Assembly: GCA_905221605.1 (NCBI GenBank)
Contig: CAJNDS010001879.1
Location: 181,791 to 245,790 of the forward strand
DNA length: 64,000 bases
Reading direction: 5' to 3'
Source of the DNA: Symbiodinium natans
Taxonomy: Eukaryota; Sar; Dinophyceae; Suessiales; Symbiodiniaceae
Part shown: one piece after another, positions 12,001 through 23,800 of the stretch
Layout of the letters: every line of letters begins with the position of its first letter
Position numbering within the stretch: position 1 is the first letter of the stretch
Notes under the pieces: model-generated
What the model saw: the letters and a program-made list of their open reading frames with translations, nothing else
What the model was told of the DNA's origin: nothing
The model's database searches: none
Translations under genes and position numbers: made by a program

Positions 12001-15000
12001 CTGAACCCTGAACCCTGAACCCTGACCCTACACCCTAAAGCAAGGGTTTCGGGTTTTAAGGGCTTTGGGGGTGTTTTCAGGATGCCTTTTCGGCACGTTG
12101 GGACTCCCACATCGAAGAAATGGCAGTTCCACCGGTTTTGGGTTCAGGGTTTCGGGTTTAGGTTTTAGGGTTTAGGGTTTAGGGTTAGGACAACTTCCGA
12201 TGTTCACGGGTGGGTATGCCCCAGGGTTTCGGATTTAGGTTTGGCAAGGCCGAGGGGTCCCAAAGTGACCTACATCTCGGGTGGAGTGCGCCGCCCTCGC
12301 AAAGACACCTAAACCCTTAAGCCCTAAACTCTGAAACCCTGAACCCTAAGCCCTAAAACCAGAAGCTTAATTGTAAGGGTTGGGGTGGCAGGCGACTTCT
12401 GCACCCGAGACTCCAAGAGTTTAGCCTTCTCCAGATTAGGGCCGAGGGCTTCAAGTCAGCATTTCGGGTACAAGCTGAACCCAAACCATATACTAAACTC
12501 ATCGCGAAGCTAGAATGGCCGTGGACCCCCCCAATGGTACCCATTCTCTGCTGTTTTTGTTCGCAGGACTGGGTGCGCTTGCCAGCCCTTTACACTAACA
12601 AAGCTTGGTAGCCCAAAGGTACCTTTACCCTTGCTTTTGGTTCTGGGTTCCGTTATGAAGTACCTTTACCCTTGCTTTTGGTTCTGGGTTCCGTTATGAA
12701 GTAACCAACCCCAAGAAGGGTGCGCTGAGTATAACTTGGTTACCAGGCTACCAAGAAGAAGGGAGTACGGTTTATGGTGCAGTGTTTAAGGTACGTAGGG
12801 CTTCTCTTAAAGCAGCTGTTTGAGCAGCATGAGCCCCCAAAACCCGAAACCTTAAACCCTGAAGCCTGAACCCTAAGTTCTAAGCCCTAAGCCCTAAGCC
12901 CTAAGCCCCAAACCCTAAACCCTAAACCCTAAACCCTAAACCCTAAACCCTAAACCCTAAACCCTAAACCCTAAACCCTAAACCCTAAACCCTCACACAG
13001 GAGTCCCTGGGAGGGAACGCGCTGACCACCATGATGGCCGCCATCTCGCCCTCGAAGACAAACTGCCCCTTGCTTGTTTAGGGTTTAGGGTTTAGGGTTT
13101 AGAGTTTAGGGTTTAGAGTTAAGGGTTTAGAGTTATAAGTGGGGGGGTACAAGCTAGGATTTATAGGGCTTAGGGGGGCCTGCTTGAGGTTCCGGGCTAG
13201 ATCTCTGCAGGGGCATATGTCACCAAACGTGAACGCAAACGCGCGACGTCTCAGCGCCTCTGCCGTGGGCCCAAGCCAGGCAGCTTCTCTGAAGAAGTGT
13301 ATGAATGCCAGGTCGTCCCTTGGGACTCTTGGGATACTTTATGATGTGTTTTCCCATCATGGGTTTAAGAGGATCCCATGATTGACGCCACGTCCGCCCA
13401 ACCTCATGGACCCAACATACTTTGTCTCCACAGCAACAAGTCCATGAATTTCTCCTACTGCAGCCATACGAAGCCTCCAACCTTCTTTTTGCCCAAGTCC
13501 CCAGAACAGCGTTTAAAGTTACTACCAGTGCTCTACCGCCCCGGCCACTGCAATATCTTGATTCCCTTTTCACGCCCAAGCGTCCCAACGCCCAAGCCCT
13601 TTACGCTTGTGGGAGCGGCCCCGTAGAAAGGGCTTTGACCCTCTACCCAGGTGAGGAGACGCTTTCCACGCTGAACTACGCTGCCCGTGCAAAGTTTATC
13701 AAGCTGAATGCGCCCCTTGGCCACTGCGACAACAAGGGACATCACGTTGTAACGTCCTACAATCCCTACACTCAAGCCATCTTTCAGGGATGAAAGGGCA
13801 TGACAGCCCATCCTGATTAGGTACTCTGACATGTAGGGTGCTTGATGCACCGATGGTTTGAGAAGCCCCGAACCCTAAACCCTGAACCCTAAACCCTAAA
13901 CCCCAGAAGCCCCAGAGCCTTGCAACATCAAGCGCAGCCCACGGTTTTTGGGGGGTGGGACCCTAAACCCTAAACCCTAAACCCTAAACCCTAAACCCTA
14001 AACCCTAAACCCTAAACCCTAAACCCTAAAGGGGGCGAGGGCTAGGGGGGGTGGAGCTGCAGGTCCAAGAATGAGGAGGCGGAGCATCTGTCGAAGCTTG
14101 AAGAGGAGGCCCGGAAGTCGTGAAGCAGCCCTCAGCACCGGGTTTAGGATTTAGGGCTTAGGGCTTGGGGTTTAGGGCCGTTTAGGGTTTAGGGTTTAGG
14201 GTTTAGGGTGGCAGGTTCTGCTTGAAGAATCCCTGCAGCATGCACGTGGCTGCAAGCAAGTCGGATGGCTGTAGTTCGTACCTTACCTTTACGAGCCGAC
14301 CTGAAAAGCAAACACACACCTCAAGGCCCAGACCGTCAGACGTCGTCTGGCTTCCCGTTCCCAGCATGTTTCTTGTGATCAACAGTTTGTTCATGGCCCC
14401 GCATCTGGCAGATTCGAGTTCCTCGGAATTTTCAGCTGAAGCTGCGAGACTTGCAAATGCACCTGGCACGAAGGGCCTCTCGCCCCTACCACCCGAGCTT
14501 TCGTTGGTGTTAGCCACTTCGTGTGGATGCCTTTCGGGCGTCCCCCGGCACCTAAGCCCCCCTGGTTTGGGGTTTAGGGTTTCGGGTTTCGGGTTTCGGG
14601 TTTAGGGCTCTTCAGCTGCCACTTTTGGGACCTCTAGGGCTCGAACTCAAGTGCAGGTCGAGATGCTGCGCGCGAAGTTGGCTGAAGCCGAGCAGGCACG
14701 ACCTTGTGTCATGGGTTCCCCTACTACCCCGCCTCTGTACTACCCCCCCCCCCCCAGGTTCCCCCCTTAAATAACCTTAATTAGGCTTAATCTCACTGAA
14801 CGACTTGGGGGTACCATTTTGGGGCCCTTGTTACAAGGGAACCCGGGTTTCGGGTTTAGGGTTTAGCGCTTAGGGGTCCCGTATTTTCGTAAACCCCAAT
14901 TTCAGGGGTGCCGGCTCCGGGTTTTCTTTCCAGGTTGCTTGGCAAACTAGACTTGCGAATCATTGCGCCAATGCACCCAAGAGCCACGCCCCTTACTTGG

Positions 15001-18000
15001 AGCCCGACATTCCCGAATAAAACTGGCTCGTCAGGGCAAAAAAAGCCGCCTTTCCACTCAACACGCACAATCGTCAACCTCTCTCCCCCCAAAACCCTGA
15101 AAGCGGCAGGAAAGTTGGTAGGCCTTTGCTGGACTCACACTGGGTTGCATGTGCTGCAACTTCGGCTTAAAAGCCTCATATCATCCGAAACCCTCTTGGC
15201 TGGTTCTTAGTAGGGAATGAGGTGCCTCTACTCCCTTCAAGGGTATATTTAGGGCCCCAATTCCCCTAAACCCTAAACCCTAAACCCTAAACCCTAAACC
15301 CTAAACTTCCCCCACATTAGTGCAGTAAAGGGTGGCCTCTTGAGGCGAAGATTCACATCGACACTTCTCGCCCCGCGGACAGCACCGGAGAGGGGGAGCC
15401 CGACGAGTTCGGTATAGGGCTTGAGGGGGCTTGCTTTAGGGTTTGGGGTTTAGGGTTTAGGGTTTAGGGTTCAGAGTTTAGGGTTTAGGGTTTAGGGTTT
15501 AGGGGTGTAATATAGGGGTCGGAAAAGTTTCGAGTAGATCTTTCCCCTGTTTTGCAGGTCCCTATATTCTATCATAACCCCCAAAACCCTGTTCTAATCA
15601 TTAAGGCCTATGTAGAAGGGCTCAGGGTTTGGGGTCGGGCGTTTTCATGCGCACGAACTGTCTGGGTTGTGACATCCTTTGAGACTTGATCCAGGTTGAC
15701 CTGTCACAAGGTATTTAAGCTTCTGCGAGGCCCGTAAAGCCCCTCCCCCCAACCTCGAAAGTTTTCACCTCCCCCAACCCCTTCCCAGAGCCCCAGAGCC
15801 CCACAGTCCCCCTAGAGCCCCATAAGCCCCAAAATCCACCGACTTGGGGGGACCAAAGCTAGATGTGGATACATGGGTTGTTTAGGGTGTATTTGGGGAT
15901 CAAGGGGTTCCTTCTGGAGGTTCTTAGCCCTAAGCCCTAACCAACCCAGTGAGGCTACACAGACCAGATCGAGGAGATGGAACGCTTCATGAAGCAGACG
16001 TGGGAGGCGCCAGATTGGTGTTTAGGGTTGCGGGTTGAGGGTTTTGTTGGGGGCTGTCAAGGTGCCAAGCTTTTCTTGCTTGCCTGCGAAATCCGGTACC
16101 TTAAGCCAGACCTACCCAAGAGATTAGAGCTTGGGAAGTGTCCATGATTCGACTGCAAGAGAGGTGCCTCTGGCAGGCAGGGCTTGGGGGTTAGTTGGTC
16201 TTAATGAAGGGTCCTTGGGGCTCAAGGTTTTGGGTCTTGGAGGCCTCGTCCTTACAGAAGCCCTAGGCCCTAAGCCCTGAACCTTAAACCCAAAACCCTA
16301 AGCGCCGCAACATGAAGCCAATGGCAACCGCCGCGATCGCGTCCCAACTTTCCCAAGCCGAAACGATGTAGGGGGAGCCAAGGGCTTTGTAGGGGATCAT
16401 AGGCTTTGGGGTTTAGGGTTGAGTGGATTTTTGTTGGGGCATCATTTCGAGAATCGAGATTGTGGATTTCGGGGCTCTTTGGGGCCCAGAGGCTTAGGCA
16501 ACGCCTGAGAGATATGTGGCCCCCCTGCCACCAGGATAAGGAGCGTGACACGCAGAAGCACGAGGCTTGGGGGCGGGGCAGGGCTTGGCTTTTTTGTGTT
16601 TACGGTTTAGGGTTTGGGGTTTAGGGTTGCGCAGCACCGTGTCGCTGTGTGCTTACGACCCACCACCAGTTGAGTCCGCGGAGAAGAACCTATACCCACA
16701 AGCTCTGGTTCTCCTTCAGCCCCCTACCCTACCCCAATCCCTGCAACCCTGAACCCAACATCCCTACACCCGTAAAACCCTGTAAGCGCTTTCAATGCTC
16801 TAATGGACCCTATACAACCTCATGTAAAACTTAAAACCCTTAAGACCTATAAGCCTTATAGCAATTATAATGGGCCCTATACAGACCCTATATAATGCAA
16901 CTCTAAAAGCCCGACCTATAAGCCTTATAACAAATTTCCAATTGGGGCCTATACAACCTTATATAAACCTTCAAACCCCTTAGAAACCGGTGGCGGTGTT
17001 TTTTGTTGCTTATTTTCCCGTTTTGTTCATTTTTTTTCTGGCCGTGTGGCCAAGCAAGCAAGCAAGCCAAGCAACCCAAGCAACCCAAGCAACCCAAGCA
17101 ACCCGAAACCCTAAACCCTAAACCCCCCTAAACCCTAAACCCTAAACACCCTAAACCCTAAACCCTAGACCCGAAACCCTAAACCGTAAACCGACCAACA
17201 AAACAGAACAAAAGAAAAAAGTAATAATAATATTAACGGAAAATAAGGGAAAAACTCCCCGGCCTTACAAACCCTGAAGCCCTTCAAACCTTGCAAGACA
17301 TTCTAATGGATCCTATAGATACAACCATATATAAACGTGAAAACCTTTAAAACCCTAGAAGGCTTCCCTAAACCCTACACCCTAAACCCTCTGAGCCCTA
17401 CAACCCTTTAACAAAAATGAAAATAATTACTTCAAAGCCCTAGAAGCCTTCCCTAAACCCAACAGCCTAAACCCTAAACCCTCTGAGCCCTACAACCCTT
17501 CTGAAAAAGAAAATTACCTAACCCTTAACCCTTAACCCTTAACCCTTAACCCTTAACCCTTAACCCTTAACCCTTAACCCTTAACCCTAAACCCTAAACC
17601 CTAAACCCTGTCGACTCCGACCCCCCAGGGGTTTGGGCCTTTCAAAGCCCGGAGGCTCATGTAGCGCGAGACGCCCGGGGTTTGGGGTTGAGGGTTTGGG
17701 GTTCAGTTCAGGGTTTGGGGTTTCGGGTTTGGGGTTCAGGGTGTAGGGTTTGGGGTTTAGGGTTTGGGGTTTAGGGTTTGCCGTTCAGGGTTTGGGGTTT
17801 AGGGGCCACTGGCGGTGAGGAGCAGCGGCGAGCTTTAGAATTGGAGGCGCAGAAGACTCACGGCGGCAAGACATTGGGGGGGGGGGGGGGGGGGGGGTGC
17901 GGCCGAAGGGTTTCAGGTAGAGGGGGTTAGGGTTGGGTTTAGGGTTTAGAGTTTAGGGTTTAGGGCTACTACACCCTAGACCCTAGGGTATACGTTGTCA

Positions 18001-20809
18001 GTTTTTCAATGAGGGTTCCTGTATGAAAGGACCCCTGAACCCTCTCTCCCAAGGGTTTGGGGTTTAGGGTTTGGAGTTTAGGGTTTACTTTCTTGGAAGT
18101 TCGCCCAGTGCTACCCTCACCCTTCTTTTGGTTCTGGTTTCCCGTAGAAAGTAACCAACCAAAAACAGGTACCCTTAAAACCTAAACCCTAAACCCTTAT
18201 TGGAATATGGCTACTGGGCTACGAAGAACTAGGGCTTAGGGTTCCCCATCACAACCGCGCTCCCAGGATTCGGGAGCGCGCCAATGCCGAACAGCGGCGG
18301 CCGCGTGCTCGAAGAGGATTTAGGGTTTAGGGTGTAGGGTTTAGGGTTTAGGGTGCTTCGGCATATTCAGGCCTCTAGGCTTTTGAATCAAGCAACTGCA
18401 CGGTTCAGATTCTCAAACCCCCCGCCTCCCCCCAAACAACAAAAACACATCCTAACACCTTCAAAACTAGAAACCCTCAAACTCCTAGACGCCCTGAATC
18501 CACAACAATCCGCCTAGAGCCCCAAGGCCAGAAAGCCCTACAGACCTTGCTCTAGTAAACTCCCAAGCTCAGTTGGTTTGTCGTTCATTTAAACATTCCC
18601 TCCGGCCCTTCGTTGAACAAATAACTACATGGGTGTTCGTGTCTACATGCATCTCAAAAACAGATAGCGATGAAAGAAGCATCGTTTCTCCTGCTTACCG
18701 TAACTTTGCCTAAGCCGGAAACCTTAAACCCCCTAAACCCTAAACCCTCTAAACCCGAAGCCCTAACCCTAACCCACTTAACCAAGCTCCTCAGCCCTCC
18801 TAAGGCGGCTGAAGCTACTGGAGGACAACTGCGATCTGGAGCTGACGCTGCAGGAATTCCAGCGCTGGGGTTTAGGGTTTAGGGTTTAGGGGTTCGGGGT
18901 TAGGGTTTAGGGTTCAGGGTTTAAGGATTTGGGGTTTCGGGCTTAGGGTGCAGGGTGCAGGGTTGGAGGATGTAGGGTTTAGGGTTTAAGTCCAAGGACC
19001 TTACAAGAATAGAGACCCCAAAGTCAGGGGCACCTGTTCAGAACAACCCGGCCCTTTTAAAGTTAATAGGGTTTAGGGTTCAGGGTTTGGGGGCTGGGAA
19101 CATTGCCCAGCTTTCGGAAGTTGGGAGAATCGGGTGAGATTCCTCAAAGTGTTCGATTATCGCGGGGGCCATTGTTGATAACGGACATCATAAGTACGAT
19201 CATTGTCTTATACTGTTTGTTTACTTATGGTTTCTATTGCCATGATTGTTCTTATTATTTGTATTTTGTATTGTGTACTTTGTGACTTAGGTTGTTCATA
19301 TTGTGTTTCTGTGTAGTTAGCTTTTGTGTCGTGTAGGGCTTAGGCTAATTTGGTGGTAGCCCTCAGGCAGCTTGGGATCAGAGTATAGGCCCATGGAGGG
19401 CCTGTGGCCGTAGGGAGAGCAACGGTTTAGGGTTTAGGCTTTAGGCTTTAGGCATTGCAGGTATTCATACATTTGGCTGGAGTTTTTGTGGTGTGGATGT
19501 TGCATGCAGGGTTTTGGGGCACAAGGACAGTTTCGAGGGATGTTCGGGTTTGGAGGTTTAGGGCTGGGACTGAGGCGGCTTGGTCATCAACCTGCCGGAT
19601 CTAGGTCTTGGTGCTTTCGCGCGCGAAGCACCCACACTGACCTTCCAAACTGCTACCACAAACCCTAGCTTGGGAGCCCAGTGGTACCATGTTCCCTTGT
19701 CAAGTAGCCATCCCCAAAAAAAGGCCCCTTGTCATAGTAGTCCTTGCTGGGCTACTCAAGGTGTTGTAGCAAGGTCCGCCTTACCGACCTCTAACTTCAC
19801 CTAGAGTTGCGCATGAACACTCAGGCAACCCCGAAGTCCTTGAACTCTGGGGTTTAGGGTTTAGGGTTTAGGGTTTAGGGTTTAGGGTTTAGGGTTTAGG
19901 GTTTAGGGTTTAGGGTTTAGGGTTTAGGGTTTAGGGTTTAGGGTTTAGGGTTTAGGGTTTAGGGCCAAGTTGCGAATGGAACACACGACCCCGAGTCTTC
20001 GAACCCGAAACCCCACAGCCCGAACGCCAATTGAATCCTCAACCTCGGGATGTTCCCCCTTATACTAACAGTCCTTATGTAGTGCAACCCTAAACCCTAA
20101 ACCCTAAACCCTAAACCCTAAACCGGGGAACATCCAACCCTCAAGCCTTCCACGAGGAGCTGATGAGCGTCGAAGGTGGCGAAGCTTTCAACACTTGGCC
20201 GGCACAGATCGCCGCGGTGCTGGAGAAGGCACAGCCAGTAGTCGGGAAGTTGGGTGCGAGGTGGGGATTTCCGAAAACTGGGGTACCCCTTAGATACCCA
20301 GAAATACTTTAACTATAATTATTTTCAAGGAACCCCGAAAAAGGGTACCCCTACTGTGGAAACCCCCAGATATACCTGTAGGAGTTTAAGGATGTAGGGC
20401 TTCCGGGCTGCAAACGTTCAGGGGTTTCTCTGCTGTCAAAGCTGCATCGGGTTCTTCTTAGTCCAACTAGGGGACCCCCAGGCCGCTACGATTTCAGGGT
20501 TACATGCGCATTTACAGATCTCAGGGTATCTCAGCGTTTGGGCGGCTGTAATTCATGAACCCTACCCGTAAGTCTATTCGGCGGCTAACCAACACGTACA
20601 CACAACATACATACAGACATACATACATACATACACACACATATATATATATATGTGTGTATATAGATGTAAAGACGCATGTATGTATGTATGTATGTAT
20701 GTATGTATGTATGTATGCATGCATGTATATGTGTGTATATAGATGTAAAGACGCATGCATGTATGTATGTATGTATGTATGTATGTATGCATGCATGTAT
20801 GTATATATG

Positions 20810-20843
<34 letters not shown>

Positions 20844-23800
20844 TATACATATATGTATGTATATGTGTGTACATATACATGTACATATGTATATCTACAT
20901 ACAGAATGGACCTCCGGTCAAGGCCCAGTACGGTCCAGTCAAAAGGGGTGATCTCACTTGCAGGAGCAGCGGGTGGCTGCGCAATGTCGCGCTGTCGCTG
21001 TGTGCAAGGCGGGTGGGGAGAGCGGGGGAAGGGGTTTGGGGGTTTAGGGTTTAGGGTATGCTTAGGGTTTGGGGGTTAGGGCTAGGATTACGACTATGTG
21101 CTTAAGAGCCCCCCCCCCCCCCCAAAAAAAACAAAAAAAAACAAGAAAGGACTCTTCCTTAATAAGCAGGGAGGCAGGGACACCGCCGCCGTGATGGCAG
21201 CGGCAGGGATGCTGGCCTTCGGCCGCACAATTCTCGAGTCTGAAAATCCGCGCGATGGCGAAGGCATCTCCGAAATCTCACTTGGACCTGCCGCGGGGCC
21301 ACGAAGCTGTAGCTGTTGAACAGCGCCACACAGGCGAGGGCCACCTGAACACGTCAGGAGAGAGGCAAAGCCTTAGAGCACAAGCTGCGGTTAGCGGGTG
21401 TGACGCCGAGGCCGCGGCAAGGGGCGCCGACACAGTGCGAGAGCGCACCATCGATTTGTCCGAGCTAACTTCCGCAACACAGGTCTGCACTGCAGGCAAA
21501 CAGTAGCGTCTTCAGTTACAGCAGCATGTTTCCCTCCTGAACCCCTACAGCCTAGACCCTGAACCTCTACATCTCTAAACCTCAAACCCTGAAACCAATC
21601 CCTCGACAAAACATCAAAGACGTGTCCTCCTCCGGTCCTCCTCCGGTCCTCCTCCGGTCCTCCTCCGGTCCTCCTCCGGTCCTCCTCCGGTCCTCGTCCG
21701 GTTCTTCTCCGGTCCTTCTCCGGTCCTCTTCCTGTGCTCTTCCTGTCCCTCCTCCCCTCCTCCCCTCCTCCCACGCTCCAAACCCTAAAGACCCTGAATC
21801 AAACAAAAAGGAGATGGTCCGCCTTCAGCCGTGTGGCCCGAGGATCAGCCTGCCAAGCAGGGGTGTTGGGCTTCGGCAACATGGCACTCTCCGATGCGAC
21901 TTATGGGACCAATGGTGTGATGGACCTTCTGAGATGCCAAGTATGGAAAGACCGCGATGCCATTCCAAAGGAGCTGAATGATGCTACACAGAAGTCAGGC
22001 TTCCGCATGCTCTCAGTTCAGCCTGCTCCTACAAGAGGTGCTCGCCACATACGCTTGCGCGGCTGGTATTTCATCAGGCGGCTTCATCAGGGAGAGTTGG
22101 TACGTGCACTGGAACATGAAGGGCGATGTAGTTCATCCTTGCGCCAAGGAATTCTGGAGGCCATGGACAAGCAAAAAGTGTACCATGTAGTCGTTTCAGG
22201 CAATGACCGCCGATTCATTCCCCCAGGGGACTTCAAGATCGTGGAGATCGTTTTCACAGACTTCCTCAACAATCTCCGCTCGATTTGCCAGCATGCGGAG
22301 GAGCTGCTCTTTGACCAAAGACAAGATCCAGAGGCAATCAAGCAGGTCATGGAGAATCCGCAGTTCAACTCCATGCTGCAGAAGTATTATGAGAGTGGCG
22401 ATACGAAACACGCCCAAAATCTGAAACTTGTCGGAAGGCTGAATGGCAACCTCCTCCACACTTGCATCGAGGAGGGCCACCTGGACACCGTTCAGCTGCT
22501 GCTTGACTCGTACACTTCGGAATCATATCCGCAAGCTCCGTGGCGTGTGTTGGCTGAGCCACTGCATCCTGTAGGAAGCGCCCGCGAGACAGCGTTCCAC
22601 GTTGCCATAATCCATGGCTCAGTCCCCGCACTTTCCCAGCTCTTGGCATGGGCTAAACTGCACGAGCATGACATAACAAAGCTGATGTATGTTGTGGAGA
22701 GGGAGGCAAAGACCAACAATCCAATCACGGAGCGAAACTGCCTGCAGGTGGCATCCAGCAAAGGCGAGTGGACATGTTACAATTTGCTTGCCCCGCTCTT
22801 CGGCAAGAAGCCAAAGGATCTGGCTGACAATGTGGATGCAACTGTGCCAAGCTCTGATTTCATTGGCCGCCCGAGGCTAGCTCTTGTGTGTCCACGTGGA
22901 TACTTGCTGAGGAGGGTGTGCTTGCCTTCGGAAGATTGGAAGGCTGTACTTGCTGGGGTTGCAGAGCTCAAGGCTTCAGATGAATTTGTACGGGCCGCTT
23001 CCGTGCTCATTCGGAATGTGAACTTCCAGGATGAGGCAAGCGCCGATACTTTGGGTTGCCTGTTGGATGCTTGCTGCGGCCTTGACAAGGTCAAAACTAT
23101 AACCTGCACTTTCAAGACAGATAAGACCTGGCTTGCCCTACTGGAGGTGCTGCTTCATCGGCTTCAGGCGGCGGCGGCGGCAGATGGTGCTGACCTCACG
23201 CAGCTACTCCCCAAGGAAGTTGATTTGGTTTCGCCTAGCCGCGACAACTTAGCTGAACAGCAGGGGGAGTCTGATTGCAGAGCCGCCCTTTTGATTGAGA
23301 AGTACATCAACGTCGTTTGCTTTGTTCCTGCTTTTTTGGGTGCGGAGCTCACTAACCAGCAGCACGTCGCCAGATTTTCTGACTTCGGCGACCGTGGGTA
23401 CAGCTTGGCGGCCGCACACGCCGCTTCGACTGTCACGATGATCAATGTCTTCGTGAACGGGCAAAGTGGCCAAGGAGCCTTTGCAGATTGGGTTCATTCA
23501 CGTCAACTCTTGAAGATGGTGTCCATGATTCATTCACGGTTCTTCGATGCTGATGAGCTTTTGGCCAAACAGTTGGACGACCCACGCGATGCTGTGAACC
23601 CTGCAGTAGCTTCGTTCCTGCGCTTGACGCTGGGAGCTTGGTTCAAGCCGCTGGAAGGTGCGCAAAGTGCCTACCTGTGGCAGATCTGGGGAGAGCACTT
23701 GAAAGCCGATGATGACAAGATGAGGCAACTAGCTGATGCGCTGGATTTGAGTTTAGCAGTTCTCCTGGAAATGCGTGAGGTGCTCGACTATGTGCTTCGG

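Noticed and set aside
13220-13850. Minus- and plus-strand frames overlapping kinesin exon 7
   Set aside because: Only the 13651-13711 block matches kinesin. The flanking open frames show no motif and would need read-through of the splice sites.
20521-21079. Long frames rich in Tyr/Met/Cys/Val or His/Thr/Ile on both strands
   Set aside because: They are translations of an ATGT/ACAT microsatellite; unit lengths compatible with codons keep them open by chance.
21700-21885. Spliced-leader relic (DinoSL) in front of the nested gene
   Set aside because: TTCAGCCGTGTGGCCCGAGG only loosely resembles the conserved leader, with too many mismatches to claim.
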